From the NCBI GenBank assembly GCA_949282205.1, contig CASDOS010000025.1:1-58374 (forward strand): DNA of 58,374 bases, in the 5' to 3' direction. Below are positions 19,838 through 28,064 of this stretch, one piece after another. Made by a program: the position numbers and the translations under genes. Source of the DNA: an uncultured Alphaproteobacteria bacterium. Its GTDB lineage: Bacteria > Pseudomonadota > Alphaproteobacteria > RF32 > CAG-239. The notes under the pieces are model-generated. The model did not search any database and had not been told where the DNA came from. It was given only the letters and a program-made list of their open reading frames with translations. Within the stretch, counting starts at the first letter, position 1. Every line of letters starts with the position of its first letter.

Positions 19838-21787
19838 TTACGCCGCCTTCAAACAATGCGCAATATATAATTCTCGTTTACTCAACACATCTTGCTTTGT
19901 CATTGCCGATTTCAAAAATTCCGAATGTGTCACCAGATGCAGCGGTTCCCCATCAGCAACAATGTGTTTATCTTGGATAATCAGTACTCTATCTGCCAAA
20001 GCAATTTCCGTCGGATTATGGGTAACCAGCAATACCGTTTTATGCTTTGCCAACTCTTTGAGGGTTTTCATCACCTGAAAACTCAAAACCTGATCCAATC
20101 CGGTAGTCGGTTCATCCATAATCACAATCGGACGATTGGTTAAGAAAGTTCGCGCCAAAGCCAGACGTTGCCTTTGTCCTCCGGAAAGTTTATTCCCGTT
20201 AATTCCGATTTTATAGTCAAGTCCACCCTCAAACTTGGCAATATCTTCGGTTAGTCCGACCGCATCCAAAACCTCATACAAGCGTTTTTCATCCGTTACA
20301 TCACTCAAATAAGTAAGATTACGACGAATAGTAGTGTCAAAAAATTGCACACTTTGCCCAATAAAAGCAATATGCTTGTTAATTTCCTCATCAGGCAAAT
20401 CACAAACATTCTGTCTCCCGATAAAGACTTTACCTTGTTGCACGTCATAATCATGTCGAATAAGCCGCATCAATGTCGATTTACCCTGTCCGGACGTTCC
20501 GGCAACAACAGTGACGCCTCCCGCTCGAATATCAAGCGATACATTCTCTAAAACCGTAGCACCGTATTTAATCTCCGTTAGATAGCCTATTTCTTCCATA
20601 CGTTTAAGTTCCGGATACGCAAAACTAACATTTTCCAAGCGAATAAAATTATCCGACGCACTTAAATGATGATTACCTGTAACTCGCTCTAAAACTTTAG
20701 GAAGTTGCATACGCTTTCTTGTATCCGCAACCAAATTTTTATACTCGTCCACATTAAAATAAAAACGAAGAACCATCTGCCAACGCCCTTGCATTTGCAT
20801 CGCCGCACCGGAAATTAAAGCCAATCGTCCGATATCACCAGTTTGAATAATATCCCGAATAGCCACATAGCAAACTGCAATAGCTAAAAGCGCATCCAAC
20901 ATCAGGCGAATACTTTCTTCTCCCATAGAACGGTTAAAGATTTTTAATCGCAATTTAGCGGAACTACGCATAAGCCGATTATAAATATTCTTACTTTCTT
21001 TTTCCACCTTATTGGCACTTTGCACCAATGAAGCAAGAGTGCTGATTTGTCCGTTTTCGCGATAAACTTTTGCCGAAAACAAACGAAATCGCTCATCAAC
21101 TCTTCTAAAAAACTTATTATTATAAAGAGCAAACTCCATTGAAATAAACTGTAATAACAAAATAAACATCGCCAACTGAGGAACAATGGCAAACAAACTA
21201 ACCGTACAAACAACTAAAGAAATAAACTCTCTATAAGAATTGAGCAGTCTATCCAAAATAAGGCGTTTATACCTAAATATAGACTCAGCAAAAGTAAGCA
21301 TTCCCCCCACACCGTTAACCTTAAACAATGCTCTGGGTTTATGCAAAATTTCAACATAATTTTTCGCCTGCACGGAATTATCATATAAATCCATCATTTC
21401 ATCTTGGATAAATCTGGAACGCGTAGAAAAAATTGATAATACATAACCATTAAGTTGGCTCAACGCCATAAATAAAGAAAAAATAATAATAGCCTTGGTC
21501 GTTCCATTTAAAAGTTCGGGAAGCGCCCCCATATAAAGCATTTTGAGATAAGGGATTATTCCACTTAACAGCCCGCATATAGCCATTGCTAACAACAATT
21601 TTTTACAAGGCTTAGACGCATACAATTTAAGTTCTGAAAAAATCTCCTTAATAATTTCCCCTATTGAAATATCATAACTATTTTTGGGCTCTGTACTCTC
21701 CTTTCTCAATCCCCATAAAGACCTAATTCTTTCCAATTCAAATTTCACAAAATTATACTTTTCAAGAAAAACTCTCTGTTCTTGCAT
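19838..21787 (-). CDS. ABC half-transporter, paralogue of the 755-residue one
   Basis: A 649-residue protein with a cytosolic N-terminus of about 60 residues, a membrane domain with about five or six hydrophobic segments, and an ATPase domain: Walker A GTSGQGKST, signature LSGGQRQRLALARTF, Walker B PIVIMDEPTTGLD, H-loop VTHNP. The ATG at 21787 is chosen because GGAGGA lies just upstream, inside the longer reading. It resembles the 14488-16755 protein throughout but lacks its long basic tail. The HD-domain gene follows closely. The two long paralogues may form a heterodimer (inference). Confidence 0.88.
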   Translation of the reverse strand: MQEQRVFLEKYNFVKFELERIRSLWGLRKESTEPKNSYDISIGEIIKEIFSELKLYASKPCKKLLLAMAICGLLSGIIPYLKMLYMGALPELLNGTTKAIIIFSLFMALSQLNGYVLSIFSTRSRFIQDEMMDLYDNSVQAKNYVEILHKPRALFKVNGVGGMLTFAESIFRYKRLILDRLLNSYREFISLVVCTVSLFAIVPQLAMFILLLQFISMEFALYNNKFFRRVDERFRLFSAKVYRENGQISTLASLVQSANKVEKESKNIYNRLMRSSAKLRLKIFNRSMGEESIRLMLDALLAIAVCYVAIRDIIQTGDIGRLALISGAAMQMQGRWQMVLRFYFNVDEYKNLVADTRKRMQLPKVLERVTGNHHLSASDNFIRLENVSFAYPELKRMEEIGYLTEIKYGATVLENVSLDIRAGGVTVVAGTSGQGKSTLMRLIRHDYDVQQGKVFIGRQNVCDLPDEEINKHIAFIGQSVQFFDTTIRRNLTYLSDVTDEKRLYEVLDAVGLTEDIAKFEGGLDYKIGINGNKLSGGQRQRLALARTFLTNRPIVIMDEPTTGLDQVLSFQVMKTLKELAKHKTVLLVTHNPTEIALADRVLIIQDKHIVADGEPLHLVTHSEFLKSAMTKQDVLSKRELYIAHCLKAA

Positions 21788-21881
21788 AAAAAAGTCCTCC
21801 AAAATTTGATGAGAATTTGAAAATACACAAAATAAAAAGTAAAATCAACAACTTATTTTAACAAAATTGCAAATAAAAGAC

Positions 21882-21910
21882 TTGACAAAAAAGTTTCATA
21901 TCTTTATAAT
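21882..21910 (+). promoter_or_regulatory. Consensus sigma70 promoter in an intergenic region
   Basis: TTGACA (21882-21887), exactly 17 bases, then TATAAT (21905-21910): full consensus on the plus strand. Genes on both sides are on the minus strand, so it does not serve either of them. The start point would be near 21917. Confidence 0.6.
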
Positions 21911-21916
21911 AAAAGC

Positions 21917-21953
21917 ATAAAGCAAGGGAGCGATATTTCGCCCCCTTTTTTAT
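21917..21953 (+). ncRNA. Putative very short transcript ending in a hairpin
   Basis: The perfect promoter at 21882-21910 would start an RNA of only about 35 bases. It ends in a GC-rich stem (21926-21933 with 21938-21945, one mismatch) followed by six Ts, a normal intrinsic terminator. No credible reading frame fits. It stops 16 bases short of the convergent GNAT gene end, so a read-through product would be antisense to that gene. It could be a tiny regulatory RNA or the relic of a larger one; no homology is recognised. Confidence 0.35.
21924..21951 (+). terminator. Hairpin with T-run, terminator of the short transcript
   Basis: GGGAGCGA pairs with TCGCCCCC (one A-C mismatch, 4-base loop) and is followed by TTTTTT on the plus strand. 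It may also stop the GNAT gene from the other side, though the minus-strand T-tract is weak. Confidence 0.6.
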
Positions 21954-21968
21954 TGCTGATAGATATTT

Positions 21969-22448
21969 TTACTTCAAAATTTTCTGTAAATTGATTTCTA
22001 AAGTTCGGTATCCATTTTTTGCATAAAAAGCCAAAGCACGTTGGTTAAACATAAAGACACTAAGCTCCACGGCTTCAACACCATTTTCACGCAAAAAACT
22101 CTCTGCCTCATGCAACATTTTTCCACCAATACCAAGGCTTCGTATTTTTTCATCAACCCCAAAGTTATAAATATAGGCGACTTTGGAATGCACAAAACCA
22201 TTGCGTGATTTTTCTTGAATAAGCAAGCACATAAACCCGCAGATTTTATCGCCGTCTACCGCCTTAAAAATAACGGCATTTTCATCTTTCAGCATATTCT
22301 GAATAATCCGCAAATGTTCTTCTTCGGGTGTCGGTCTAAAATAATCCGGCAGCGCATCATCATGCATTTTACCCACTTGGTAAGAAAGACGAGCAATATC
22401 TTCCGCATCATCTGCATTGGCAATTAAAATATCAATATTCTTACTCAT
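21969..22448 (-). CDS. GNAT-family N-acetyltransferase
   Basis: A 159-residue protein of normal length for the Gcn5-related acetyltransferase fold. The acetyl-CoA pyrophosphate loop is visible as RSLGIGGKML (R103, G106, G108), preceded by the strand YIYNFGVDE. The C-terminal motif B reads VEAVELSVFMFNQRALAFY, followed by AKNGYRTLE. It transfers an acetyl group to an amine; the substrate cannot be told. AAGGA precedes the ATG at 22448. It lies 58 bases after the subtilase-like gene on the same strand. Confidence 0.88.
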   Translation of the reverse strand: MSKNIDILIANADDAEDIARLSYQVGKMHDDALPDYFRPTPEEEHLRIIQNMLKDENAVIFKAVDGDKICGFMCLLIQEKSRNGFVHSKVAYIYNFGVDEKIRSLGIGGKMLHEAESFLRENGVEAVELSVFMFNQRALAFYAKNGYRTLEINLQKILK

Positions 22449-22467
22449 TCAAATTCCTTTACAACGT

Positions 22468-22496
22468 AAAAAAGGAGAGCAATCACTCACTCTTCT
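22468..22496 (-). terminator. Possible weak terminator before the GNAT gene
   Basis: An imperfect stem (GAAGAG against CTCTCC, one mismatch) is followed by TTTTTT on the minus strand, just after the stop at 22507. The stem is weak, so some read-through into the GNAT gene is likely. Confidence 0.3.
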
Positions 22497-22506
22497 CTGC
22501 ATAACA

Positions 22507-23898
22507 CTATTTTCTTAAAGCATCAATCAATTTTTGCGGATTAACAATCACCCCCACACCGGCACGATAATCTCCGGTTTCAAGACCAAGCTGCCAAAAC
22601 TCTTCTGCTGTCAAATCATTTTTGATGCTCCTGGCCAAAACAAACAATCCGCATTCATAAGGCTTGAGATAAAACCCCGGAGCCGAAAACATATAGGCAT
22701 CTAATCTATCATCTACCGCCACCGTACGACCACCAGCCGGAAAACATAATCTGTTTCTCCAAAATTCACTAACTTCTAAAGGAATTTTGGGAGCATTTGG
22801 CATTACTTCATAATCCATCGGATTATCTAAATCTCCGCTATAAGAACAATGAATACGCCCTTCAGACCACAGTTTACCCTCAAACTTCAAATCACCGCTA
22901 TTAACCCAAATATTTAAGTTCTTTGCCCGTTCAAGAGCTTTTTTCATCTCAGATACACCTTCATCTTGCTGAAAAACAGGGCTTGTAATTCCCCATAAGA
23001 TGCAAACCGTATCAATACCATTTTTCCCTTTTTGCAGAAGTTCCTCATGAATATCGCAAACCTTCTGCAATGCTTGTGCATAATATCGCTGTGTCCGCTG
23101 ACCATTTTCCATCTGTTGTGCCGAAAAATAATAAACATCAGCAAACGGAGCCACGCCACAAGTTTTACCGACAAAAGCAGACACAAGCGTTCCACCGCTT
23201 GCACCTCTCCCTAAATCATCAGAACAAATTCTCTCATAACCTTTCAAATTTTCATGATATTCTAAATGATCACACAACAAAAAACCATCAATAACTGCGA
23301 CAGCACGCCCATGACCGGCAAGATTTTGCCGATGCAAACGACGAATACCAAGCCCCGGATTTTTTCTTTGCTCCATAAAATTCTGCGGATTAAAATTTTG
23401 AGGTAATTTAGCAACATCTTCCGGCCAACGTGTATACTCATCAAAAGACACAAACAACGGATTCATTTTTGCTAAATCATAATCAGACAAATCAAACCTT
23501 TCTAATTGCAAAAAAGGAGACGCATAACCACTCGGTGATGTTTGAACAAAATTTTCTAAATCCACCCCCTCACGACTTTTAATCAAGCCGATTTCATAGC
23601 GCTCCGCTCGAGAATAAACATTTCCCTTTAGTTCATCACCATACAGAGGCATAGACAAGACTTGATTTTTAGATTTTATCAACGCCTCGGCGAGTTGCCA
23701 ATTTTCAGCTTTATACAAAGCATTCCAATTATCAAAACCATATTCCTTAGCCACCACATGTTGCATATTCATCAACGATAAATCTTTTTTATCGCCAAAA
23801 ACTTCTGCACATCTGGCAACCGCACTTTGTTCATTTTTCTGGAAATTTTTTAATAAAGATTTTGCTTCCACACGGAAGAATTCAAGATATTTACGCAT
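22507..23898 (-). CDS. Subtilase-like protein with a degenerate active site and helical N-terminal domain
   Basis: A 463-residue cytosolic protein. The N-terminal about 80 residues (EAKSLLKNF, then VVAKEYGFDNWNAL) resemble the short helical domain found before ankyrin repeats or glyoxalase domains. The rest looks like a divergent S8 subtilisin fold: an Asp strand (AVAVIDGFL), a helix at GASGGTLVSAFVG followed by GVAPFADVYYFSAQ, and VNSGD where the oxyanion strand lies. The His of the usual HGTHVAG motif is absent (GASGGTLVS), and I see no GTSMAAP serine motif. It is probably a non-catalytic relative or a binding protein. The ATG at 23898 has AGGA upstream; the longer reading to 24030 has no support. 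Confidence 0.6.
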   Translation of the reverse strand: MRKYLEFFRVEAKSLLKNFQKNEQSAVARCAEVFGDKKDLSLMNMQHVVAKEYGFDNWNALYKAENWQLAEALIKSKNQVLSMPLYGDELKGNVYSRAERYEIGLIKSREGVDLENFVQTSPSGYASPFLQLERFDLSDYDLAKMNPLFVSFDEYTRWPEDVAKLPQNFNPQNFMEQRKNPGLGIRRLHRQNLAGHGRAVAVIDGFLLCDHLEYHENLKGYERICSDDLGRGASGGTLVSAFVGKTCGVAPFADVYYFSAQQMENGQRTQRYYAQALQKVCDIHEELLQKGKNGIDTVCILWGITSPVFQQDEGVSEMKKALERAKNLNIWVNSGDLKFEGKLWSEGRIHCSYSGDLDNPMDYEVMPNAPKIPLEVSEFWRNRLCFPAGGRTVAVDDRLDAYMFSAPGFYLKPYECGLFVLARSIKNDLTAEEFWQLGLETGDYRAGVGVIVNPQKLIDALRK

Positions 23899-24096
23899 AC
23901 CAATTCCTTTCTGATAACTTACCACTTTGCCTGTCCGATGAGCAGAATAAGTCATCTCAAGAAATCTATGTAAAAAACAACAACGGCAACGAACCCTTTG
24001 GCGGACAATCCGAGCGTTTGCCAAGCTCATATGTGAGATATATCAAAAAACCTAAGCAGAGTCAAGCAGAAATACGCTCTTAATTTTAACTTCTAA

Positions 24097-24567
24097 TCAG
24101 TCAGAACAACTCTCAATAATTGTTTCAACCTGACTTTTAACTTTCCAAGGATCATCTACCTTCGCAAAACGCACTTTTGCCGTTCCCGTACCGGAAAACA
24201 TTAGCGTTCCATATCCCAAAATCCGTCCTAAAATAGATTGTCTGATTTCGACCGATTCAATTTTATTAGTTTTGAGTTCTTGTGTTTTCACGCTGATAAT
24301 TCCCTTTTTGCAAATTACACGTTTATTAGTAATAACCAACTCAATCGTCGCCAAACGCAAATAATCATAAACAGCCCACAACACAACCACACCGACAAAG
24401 ACCTGACATTCTAAATTTTGTCGCAACGTTGCATCAGCCAACCACAAGAGAACCAACAAAAATGTCAAAAGACACAAGAACCAAGTAAACAGATAGTTAA
24501 TCCAATGCAACTGAACTTTCCCTTTAATTTCTTCCCCTTGAGATAATGTACCATCAACATACGACAT
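24097..24567 (-). CDS. Membrane protein with bacterial PH (bPH2/YdbS-like) domain
   Basis: A 156-residue protein with two hydrophobic segments (about 25-47 and 55-72) followed by a bacterial PH domain. The telling stretch is ITNKRVICKKGIISVKTQEL, then KIESVEIRQSILGRILGYGT and ending near VRFAKVDDPWKVK. These proteins sit in the inner membrane with the PH fold in the cytosol; their ligand is generally unknown. AGGAGG is seven bases before the ATG, and a perfect palindrome lies just upstream (24581-24597). Confidence 0.85.
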   Translation of the reverse strand: MSYVDGTLSQGEEIKGKVQLHWINYLFTWFLCLLTFLLVLLWLADATLRQNLECQVFVGVVVLWAVYDYLRLATIELVITNKRVICKKGIISVKTQELKTNKIESVEIRQSILGRILGYGTLMFSGTGTAKVRFAKVDDPWKVKSQVETIIESCSD

Positions 24568-24580
24568 TTGCGCCTCCTAA

Positions 24581-24597
24581 ATTTGAATATTTCAAAT
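24581..24597. repeat. 17-base palindrome upstream of the bPH gene
   Basis: ATTTGAA-TAT-TTCAAAT, perfect 7+3+7 symmetry, located 14 bases before the ATG and just upstream of its ribosome-binding site. It could be an operator. AT-rich sequence makes chance palindromes more likely. Confidence 0.3.
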
Positions 24598-24655
24598 ATA
24601 AAATCATCTCTCCAATTTATCAATAATTTTATCGCAACTCAACAAAATAACAAAA

Positions 24656-25294
24656 CTACTCATTTGCTTGATACTGACGAATAATTTGTTCAAAAAAAGG
24701 AAGAGTAATATTTTTAACCACATCAAAATGTCCATAAAAATCCCTCAAATGCTGTTTCAATTCAATTTGAATCACATTGGGTTTATTATAAATTTTTTGA
24801 AATCGTCCGGTCAATCCGACTTTTCCCATATAATTTGGATGATTAATAACCGCTTTCAGCCCAAATTGATGTGCAATATTCACTATATCCTGCAAATAAG
24901 GATAATTTTCTTCCAAAAAATTTCCTGTACCTAAACAAATATCACAATCAACCTCTTGATTAAATCCATGAACATCCAAAAAATAATGTTCTCCGAGATT
25001 TTTTTGTACGATGCAATCAGAAATCAACGCTTTAAAAGGAGTAAATTTTGTGCGAATTAACGTTGATATATGATACTTTTCTCCCAGATATTGAACAAGA
25101 GCACCGGTATATAAATCCGCCTTTTTCTCTTTTTTAGCCACAAAACTGCGCGTAGAGTGAGGTGCAGACAAAATCAATAAAGAAGAGCGATCAGTAAATT
25201 CAAAAATATCTTCACACAGTTCGTCCCCATGCGAATTATTCTGCATAAATCGTTCATTATATTTTTTGAGCAATTCTTGTATTTCTAATCCCAT
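24656..25294 (-). CDS. N-formylglutamate amidohydrolase-like protein
   Basis: A 212-residue protein. SAPHSTR (H46) and DVHG (D107, H109) fit the zinc-binding pattern of the formylglutamate amidohydrolase family, and the spacing with YTGALVQYLGEKY between them also fits. The family removes formyl or similar acyl groups from amino acids. The protein is shorter than typical HutG-type enzymes (about 260), so the substrate may differ. The start is uncertain: ATG at 25294 is used here, GTG at 25300 has a better placed AAGAG, and TTG at 25348 overlaps a TATAAT promoter element. Confidence 0.55.
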   Translation of the reverse strand: MGLEIQELLKKYNERFMQNNSHGDELCEDIFEFTDRSSLLILSAPHSTRSFVAKKEKKADLYTGALVQYLGEKYHISTLIRTKFTPFKALISDCIVQKNLGEHYFLDVHGFNQEVDCDICLGTGNFLEENYPYLQDIVNIAHQFGLKAVINHPNYMGKVGLTGRFQKIYNKPNVIQIELKQHLRDFYGHFDVVKNITLPFFEQIIRQYQANE

Positions 25295-25353
25295 CGTCAC
25301 TAAATTCTCTTTACAACCAATTTTCCTAAGCACACTTATATTATACAAAAATT

Positions 25354-25379
25354 AAACTTTATATTTTAAGATAAAGTTT
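25354..25379. repeat. Inverted repeat between divergent genes
   Basis: AAACTTTAT (25354-25362) and ATAAAGTTT (25371-25379), a 9-bp inverted repeat with an 8-base loop. It lies in the space between the amidohydrolase-like gene (minus) and the small ORF/MFS genes (plus) and may be an operator shared by the two. Confidence 0.4.
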
Positions 25380-25406
25380 ATGACTAAACAATTTCAGGAA
25401 AATAGA

Positions 25407-25487
25407 ATGAACTCTTGCCGTTTTTGCAAACCGCTAATGGATAAAATTATCCGACGCTATCAAGAAGAACTTAACCGGAATAACTAA
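25407..25487 (+). CDS. Possible 26-residue CxxC micropeptide before the MFS gene
   Basis: The frame reads MNSCRFCKPLMDKIIRRYQE and then six more residues. AGGA lies before its ATG, and the stop is three bases before the MFS start, suggesting coupling. The CxxC pair and the basic amphipathic tail look protein-like rather than random. An in-frame upstream ATG at 25380 would make it 35 residues. It could instead act only as a leader. No homology is recognised. Confidence 0.35.
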   Translation: MNSCRFCKPLMDKIIRRYQEELNRNN

Positions 25488-25490
25488 TAA

Positions 25491-26684
25491 ATGTCTGAAA
25501 AAACAAACAAGAACCCTTATTTTCTTATTATCACAAATTGCATAAACAAGATTTACGACATTTTTCTTGGTATGTTTATCGTATCGTTTTTATTTCGACA
25601 TACCAAAGAAAGTATTACCGATATTAGTATTTACCATCTAATATGCTATATTTTTGTAGCTCTCCTAGCCTATTTTACCGGAAATTGGATAAAACGCGGC
25701 AATCGACTATTGATGTACCAATTAGGAATAATTACAACATTCATCGGTTTCATGTTTTTTATTTATTTACAAAACAACCTTGTAAATTATATTCCACTTT
25801 GCGGAATTGTATATGGCATCATCATGTCGTTCAAAGCTTTTCCTTTCAATCTGATAGTAACAGATAATATTCCGGCATCACAAATGATAGCATTTAAGGG
25901 TTATTTAGAAAGCATAAAAAACTTTATTCGCATAGCATCACCACTTATATTAGGATTTTTTCTTACCTTTGACTCTTATTTCAAAACTGTAACTTTTTTA
26001 GCCTTTCTATCTGTTGTTGAGTTCATTTCATTTAGTTGCATTAAAGCTCCGGCAAGAAAAGAACTGCCTTGCATGGATATAAAAACCTTTTGGCAAAAGA
26101 CCAAAAATCTTACCTATGTCAGACAACTATATAAAATCGAGTTCTGCCGAGGAATGACGATTGATGGAACCCTGAGCACTTTAATAACAATTTATCTATT
26201 TAAGACAGATTTCAACTTAGGTATAATCAGTTCTTCATTCTATGGTATAACAATGCTACTCAATCTTTTCTTTGGTCGCTATTGCAAATATAGTCATTTT
26301 GTACGGATACTAATGCTAGCCGCCATCTTAGTCATATCTTCAGTACTTATATTTATTTTTGCTCCGAATAAAGTCAGTTTTATTCTTTATAATTTCTGTT
26401 TTATTGTTGTTACACAATTTATGCGCGTTATCGTCGATATTAATATGTTCAATGTATCTAACCTTCCAGAAGTTATTGAATATAAAAATGAATATTTTGT
26501 AATCAGAGAGTTATTTTTAGGCTTAGGACGCATCATCAGTTATATGATGCTTTTGTTTTTTGGGCTGTATGGCAATTTTGAAATACTGCAATACTTTCTA
26601 CTATTTTTAACAATATTTGTTGCGTTAATGAGCCTCAACGGCATTCGCCTAAATCATTATTTTGACAAGTGTAGCAAATTTTAG
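25491..26684 (+). CDS. MFS-like transporter
   Basis: A 397-residue polytopic membrane protein with about 11-12 hydrophobic segments, typical of a major facilitator carrier. A short cytosolic loop with GNWIKRGNRLLMYQ after the second segment fits the MFS loop 2-3 signature in a degenerate form. It resembles the YqgE-type branch, but I cannot name the substrate. The uridine-kinase-like gene follows 15 bases later on the same strand, so the two are probably one unit, possibly uptake plus phosphorylation of the same compound (inference). Confidence 0.75.
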   Translation: MSEKTNKNPYFLIITNCINKIYDIFLGMFIVSFLFRHTKESITDISIYHLICYIFVALLAYFTGNWIKRGNRLLMYQLGIITTFIGFMFFIYLQNNLVNYIPLCGIVYGIIMSFKAFPFNLIVTDNIPASQMIAFKGYLESIKNFIRIASPLILGFFLTFDSYFKTVTFLAFLSVVEFISFSCIKAPARKELPCMDIKTFWQKTKNLTYVRQLYKIEFCRGMTIDGTLSTLITIYLFKTDFNLGIISSSFYGITMLLNLFFGRYCKYSHFVRILMLAAILVISSVLIFIFAPNKVSFILYNFCFIVVTQFMRVIVDINMFNVSNLPEVIEYKNEYFVIRELFLGLGRIISYMMLLFFGLYGNFEILQYFLLFLTIFVALMSLNGIRLNHYFDKCSKF

Positions 26685-26699
26685 TAATATAGACAAGAT

Positions 26700-27266
26700 A
26701 TGAAAAAAACTATAGATAGCATCTGTAATACTGTTTTAAGAGGCAAATATAAGTTTGTTTTGATTTCCGGTAATGGTGGTGCCGGAAAATCTACCTTTGC
26801 AAAAATATTACAGGAAAAATTGGTGCTTGCCGGCAAAACTGTCAGCATTATAAGTACTGATGATTATATGAAAGATAAAGCATATCGTAAAAATAACTTC
26901 ATTACATATAATGACAAAAGCGGAAAACCTAAAACGGCTTACATTGCTTCGACCTTTCCCGAAGCCTATAATTACCAATATTTAGACAACGCAATTCATT
27001 CTAAAAATGCAGATATAATAATTGTTGAAGGTATCGGTGTTGCTCTTATTATCGATAGCTTTGAAAACGCATATAAAATTTTTATGCAAGTAGATAAAGA
27101 AACGGAATATAAAAGAAGAGTTCAAAGAGCAAGAGCCGGAGCCGATTTAACAAGAGAGAGAATGGAGATAAGATACGAACAGTTTGAGCTATTTATTCTT
27201 CCTTTGGCAGATAAATTTGATTTGAAATTAATTTCTCAAGATGATTTTTCGTATTCTCTGATTTAA
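26700..27266 (+). CDS. P-loop kinase of the uridine kinase/phosphoribulokinase type
   Basis: A 188-residue cytosolic kinase. Walker A is GNGGAGKST (24-32), followed by STDDYM, the substrate-binding position typical of uridine kinases. Walker B-like IIIVEG comes next, then RRVQRARAGADLTRERME as the lid region. It is slightly shorter than Udk (about 210 residues). It probably phosphorylates a nucleoside or a sugar-like compound. It follows the MFS gene by 15 bases. Confidence 0.75.
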   Translation: MKKTIDSICNTVLRGKYKFVLISGNGGAGKSTFAKILQEKLVLAGKTVSIISTDDYMKDKAYRKNNFITYNDKSGKPKTAYIASTFPEAYNYQYLDNAIHSKNADIIIVEGIGVALIIDSFENAYKIFMQVDKETEYKRRVQRARAGADLTRERMEIRYEQFELFILPLADKFDLKLISQDDFSYSLI

Positions 27267-27445
27267 TTATAAGATATTTCACTTAACTATAGAGATTTCT
27301 CCTCGCCATATAAGCGGAAAAATAAACTCTTTAAATATAGATGAAGCCTTAGATAATCTTTATAAAACATTTAGGAAATTCATAAGCGAATAAAACATGC
27401 ATATTATCCATCTTCATTTCCCAATAGACAGCTTTTCAGAATACA

Positions 27446-27475
27446 AAAAGGCAAAGTAAATAAACCCTGCCTTTT
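27446..27475 (-). terminator. Terminator of the S10-spc operon
   Basis: AAAAGGCA pairs with TGCCTTTT across a 14-base loop, with Ts following on the minus strand, 22 bases beyond the rplO stop. Both arms are A/T-flanked, so it can also serve the kinase gene from the other side. Confidence 0.7.
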
Positions 27476-27497
27476 CTAAATAAAGTATGCGCTAAAA

Positions 27498-27953
27498 TTA
27501 AGCGTTAACAGTAACTTTACCGCCAGCTTTTTCAACAGCTTCAACAGCTGCCTTAGAAGCTGAATCAACAGTAATGTTGATAGCTGCAGTCAAAGCACCT
27601 CTAGCCAACAAACGAATACCGTCCATTTCTTTAGAAACCAACTTAGAAGCCAACAAAGATTCTTTATTGATTTCAGCAGCATTCAATTTACCAGCATCAA
27701 TAGCTTTTTGGATTGTATCCAAATTGATAACAGCAAAAGTCTTAGCAAACGGATTTTTGAAACCACGTTTCGGCAATCTACGATAGATAGGCATTTGTCC
27801 ACCTTCAAAACCATGAACAGCAACACCTGAACGAGATTTTTGACCCTTCTGACCACGACCGGCAGTTTTACCTTTACCGCTTCCGATACCGCGCCCAACG
27901 CGAATACGGTTTTTAGTAGCGCCTTCATTATCTCTTAATTCATTTAATTTCAT
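27498..27953 (-). CDS. rplO: 50S ribosomal protein L15
   Basis: 151 residues, with the conserved [12 protein letters not shown] start and the glycine/basic stretch [20 protein letters not shown] that contacts 23S rRNA late in assembly. The ATG at 27953 is used because AAGG lies eight bases before it; GTG at 27962 is part of that leader. It is the last gene of the operon. The expected secY does not follow. Confidence 0.98.
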   Translation of the reverse strand: MKLNELRDNEGATKNRIRVGRGIGSGKGKTAGRGQKGQKSRSGVAVHGFEGGQMPIYRRLPKRGFKNPFAKTFAVINLDTIQKAIDAGKLNAAEINKESLLASKLVSKEMDGIRLLARGALTAAINITVDSASKAAVEAVEKAGGKVTVNA

Positions 27954-28004
27954 TTTATTCACCTTTTTTACAAAAACTCAAAATAAAATCAAAAAGCACT
28001 TGCT

Positions 28005-28058
28005 TCGGGCTAACCTCAACAGCTTGGGGCAGAGCGGCAAAAACCGCTCAACGCCCGA
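28005..28058 (-). ncRNA. Putative three-way-junction RNA between rpmD and rplO
   Basis: The 111-base gap between rpmD and rplO is by far the longest in an otherwise tight operon, and it folds neatly. The outer stem is TCGGGC (28005-28010) with GCCCGA (28053-28058). Arm 1 is CCTCAA (28014-28019), loop CAGC, TTGGGG (28024-28029). Arm 2 is GAGCGG (28032-28037), loop CAAAAA, CCGCTC (28044-28049). Three 6-bp stems meet at a compact junction. It has no T-run, so it is not a terminator. It may be a protein-binding control element for rplO, an RNA-processing site, or a small mobile palindromic insert. Confidence 0.5.
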
Positions 28059-28064
28059 CTGCAA

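Noticed and set aside
23899..24030. Longer start for the subtilase-like protein
   Set aside because: The extra 44 residues are Arg/Cys-rich with no family resemblance; AGGA precedes the inner ATG.
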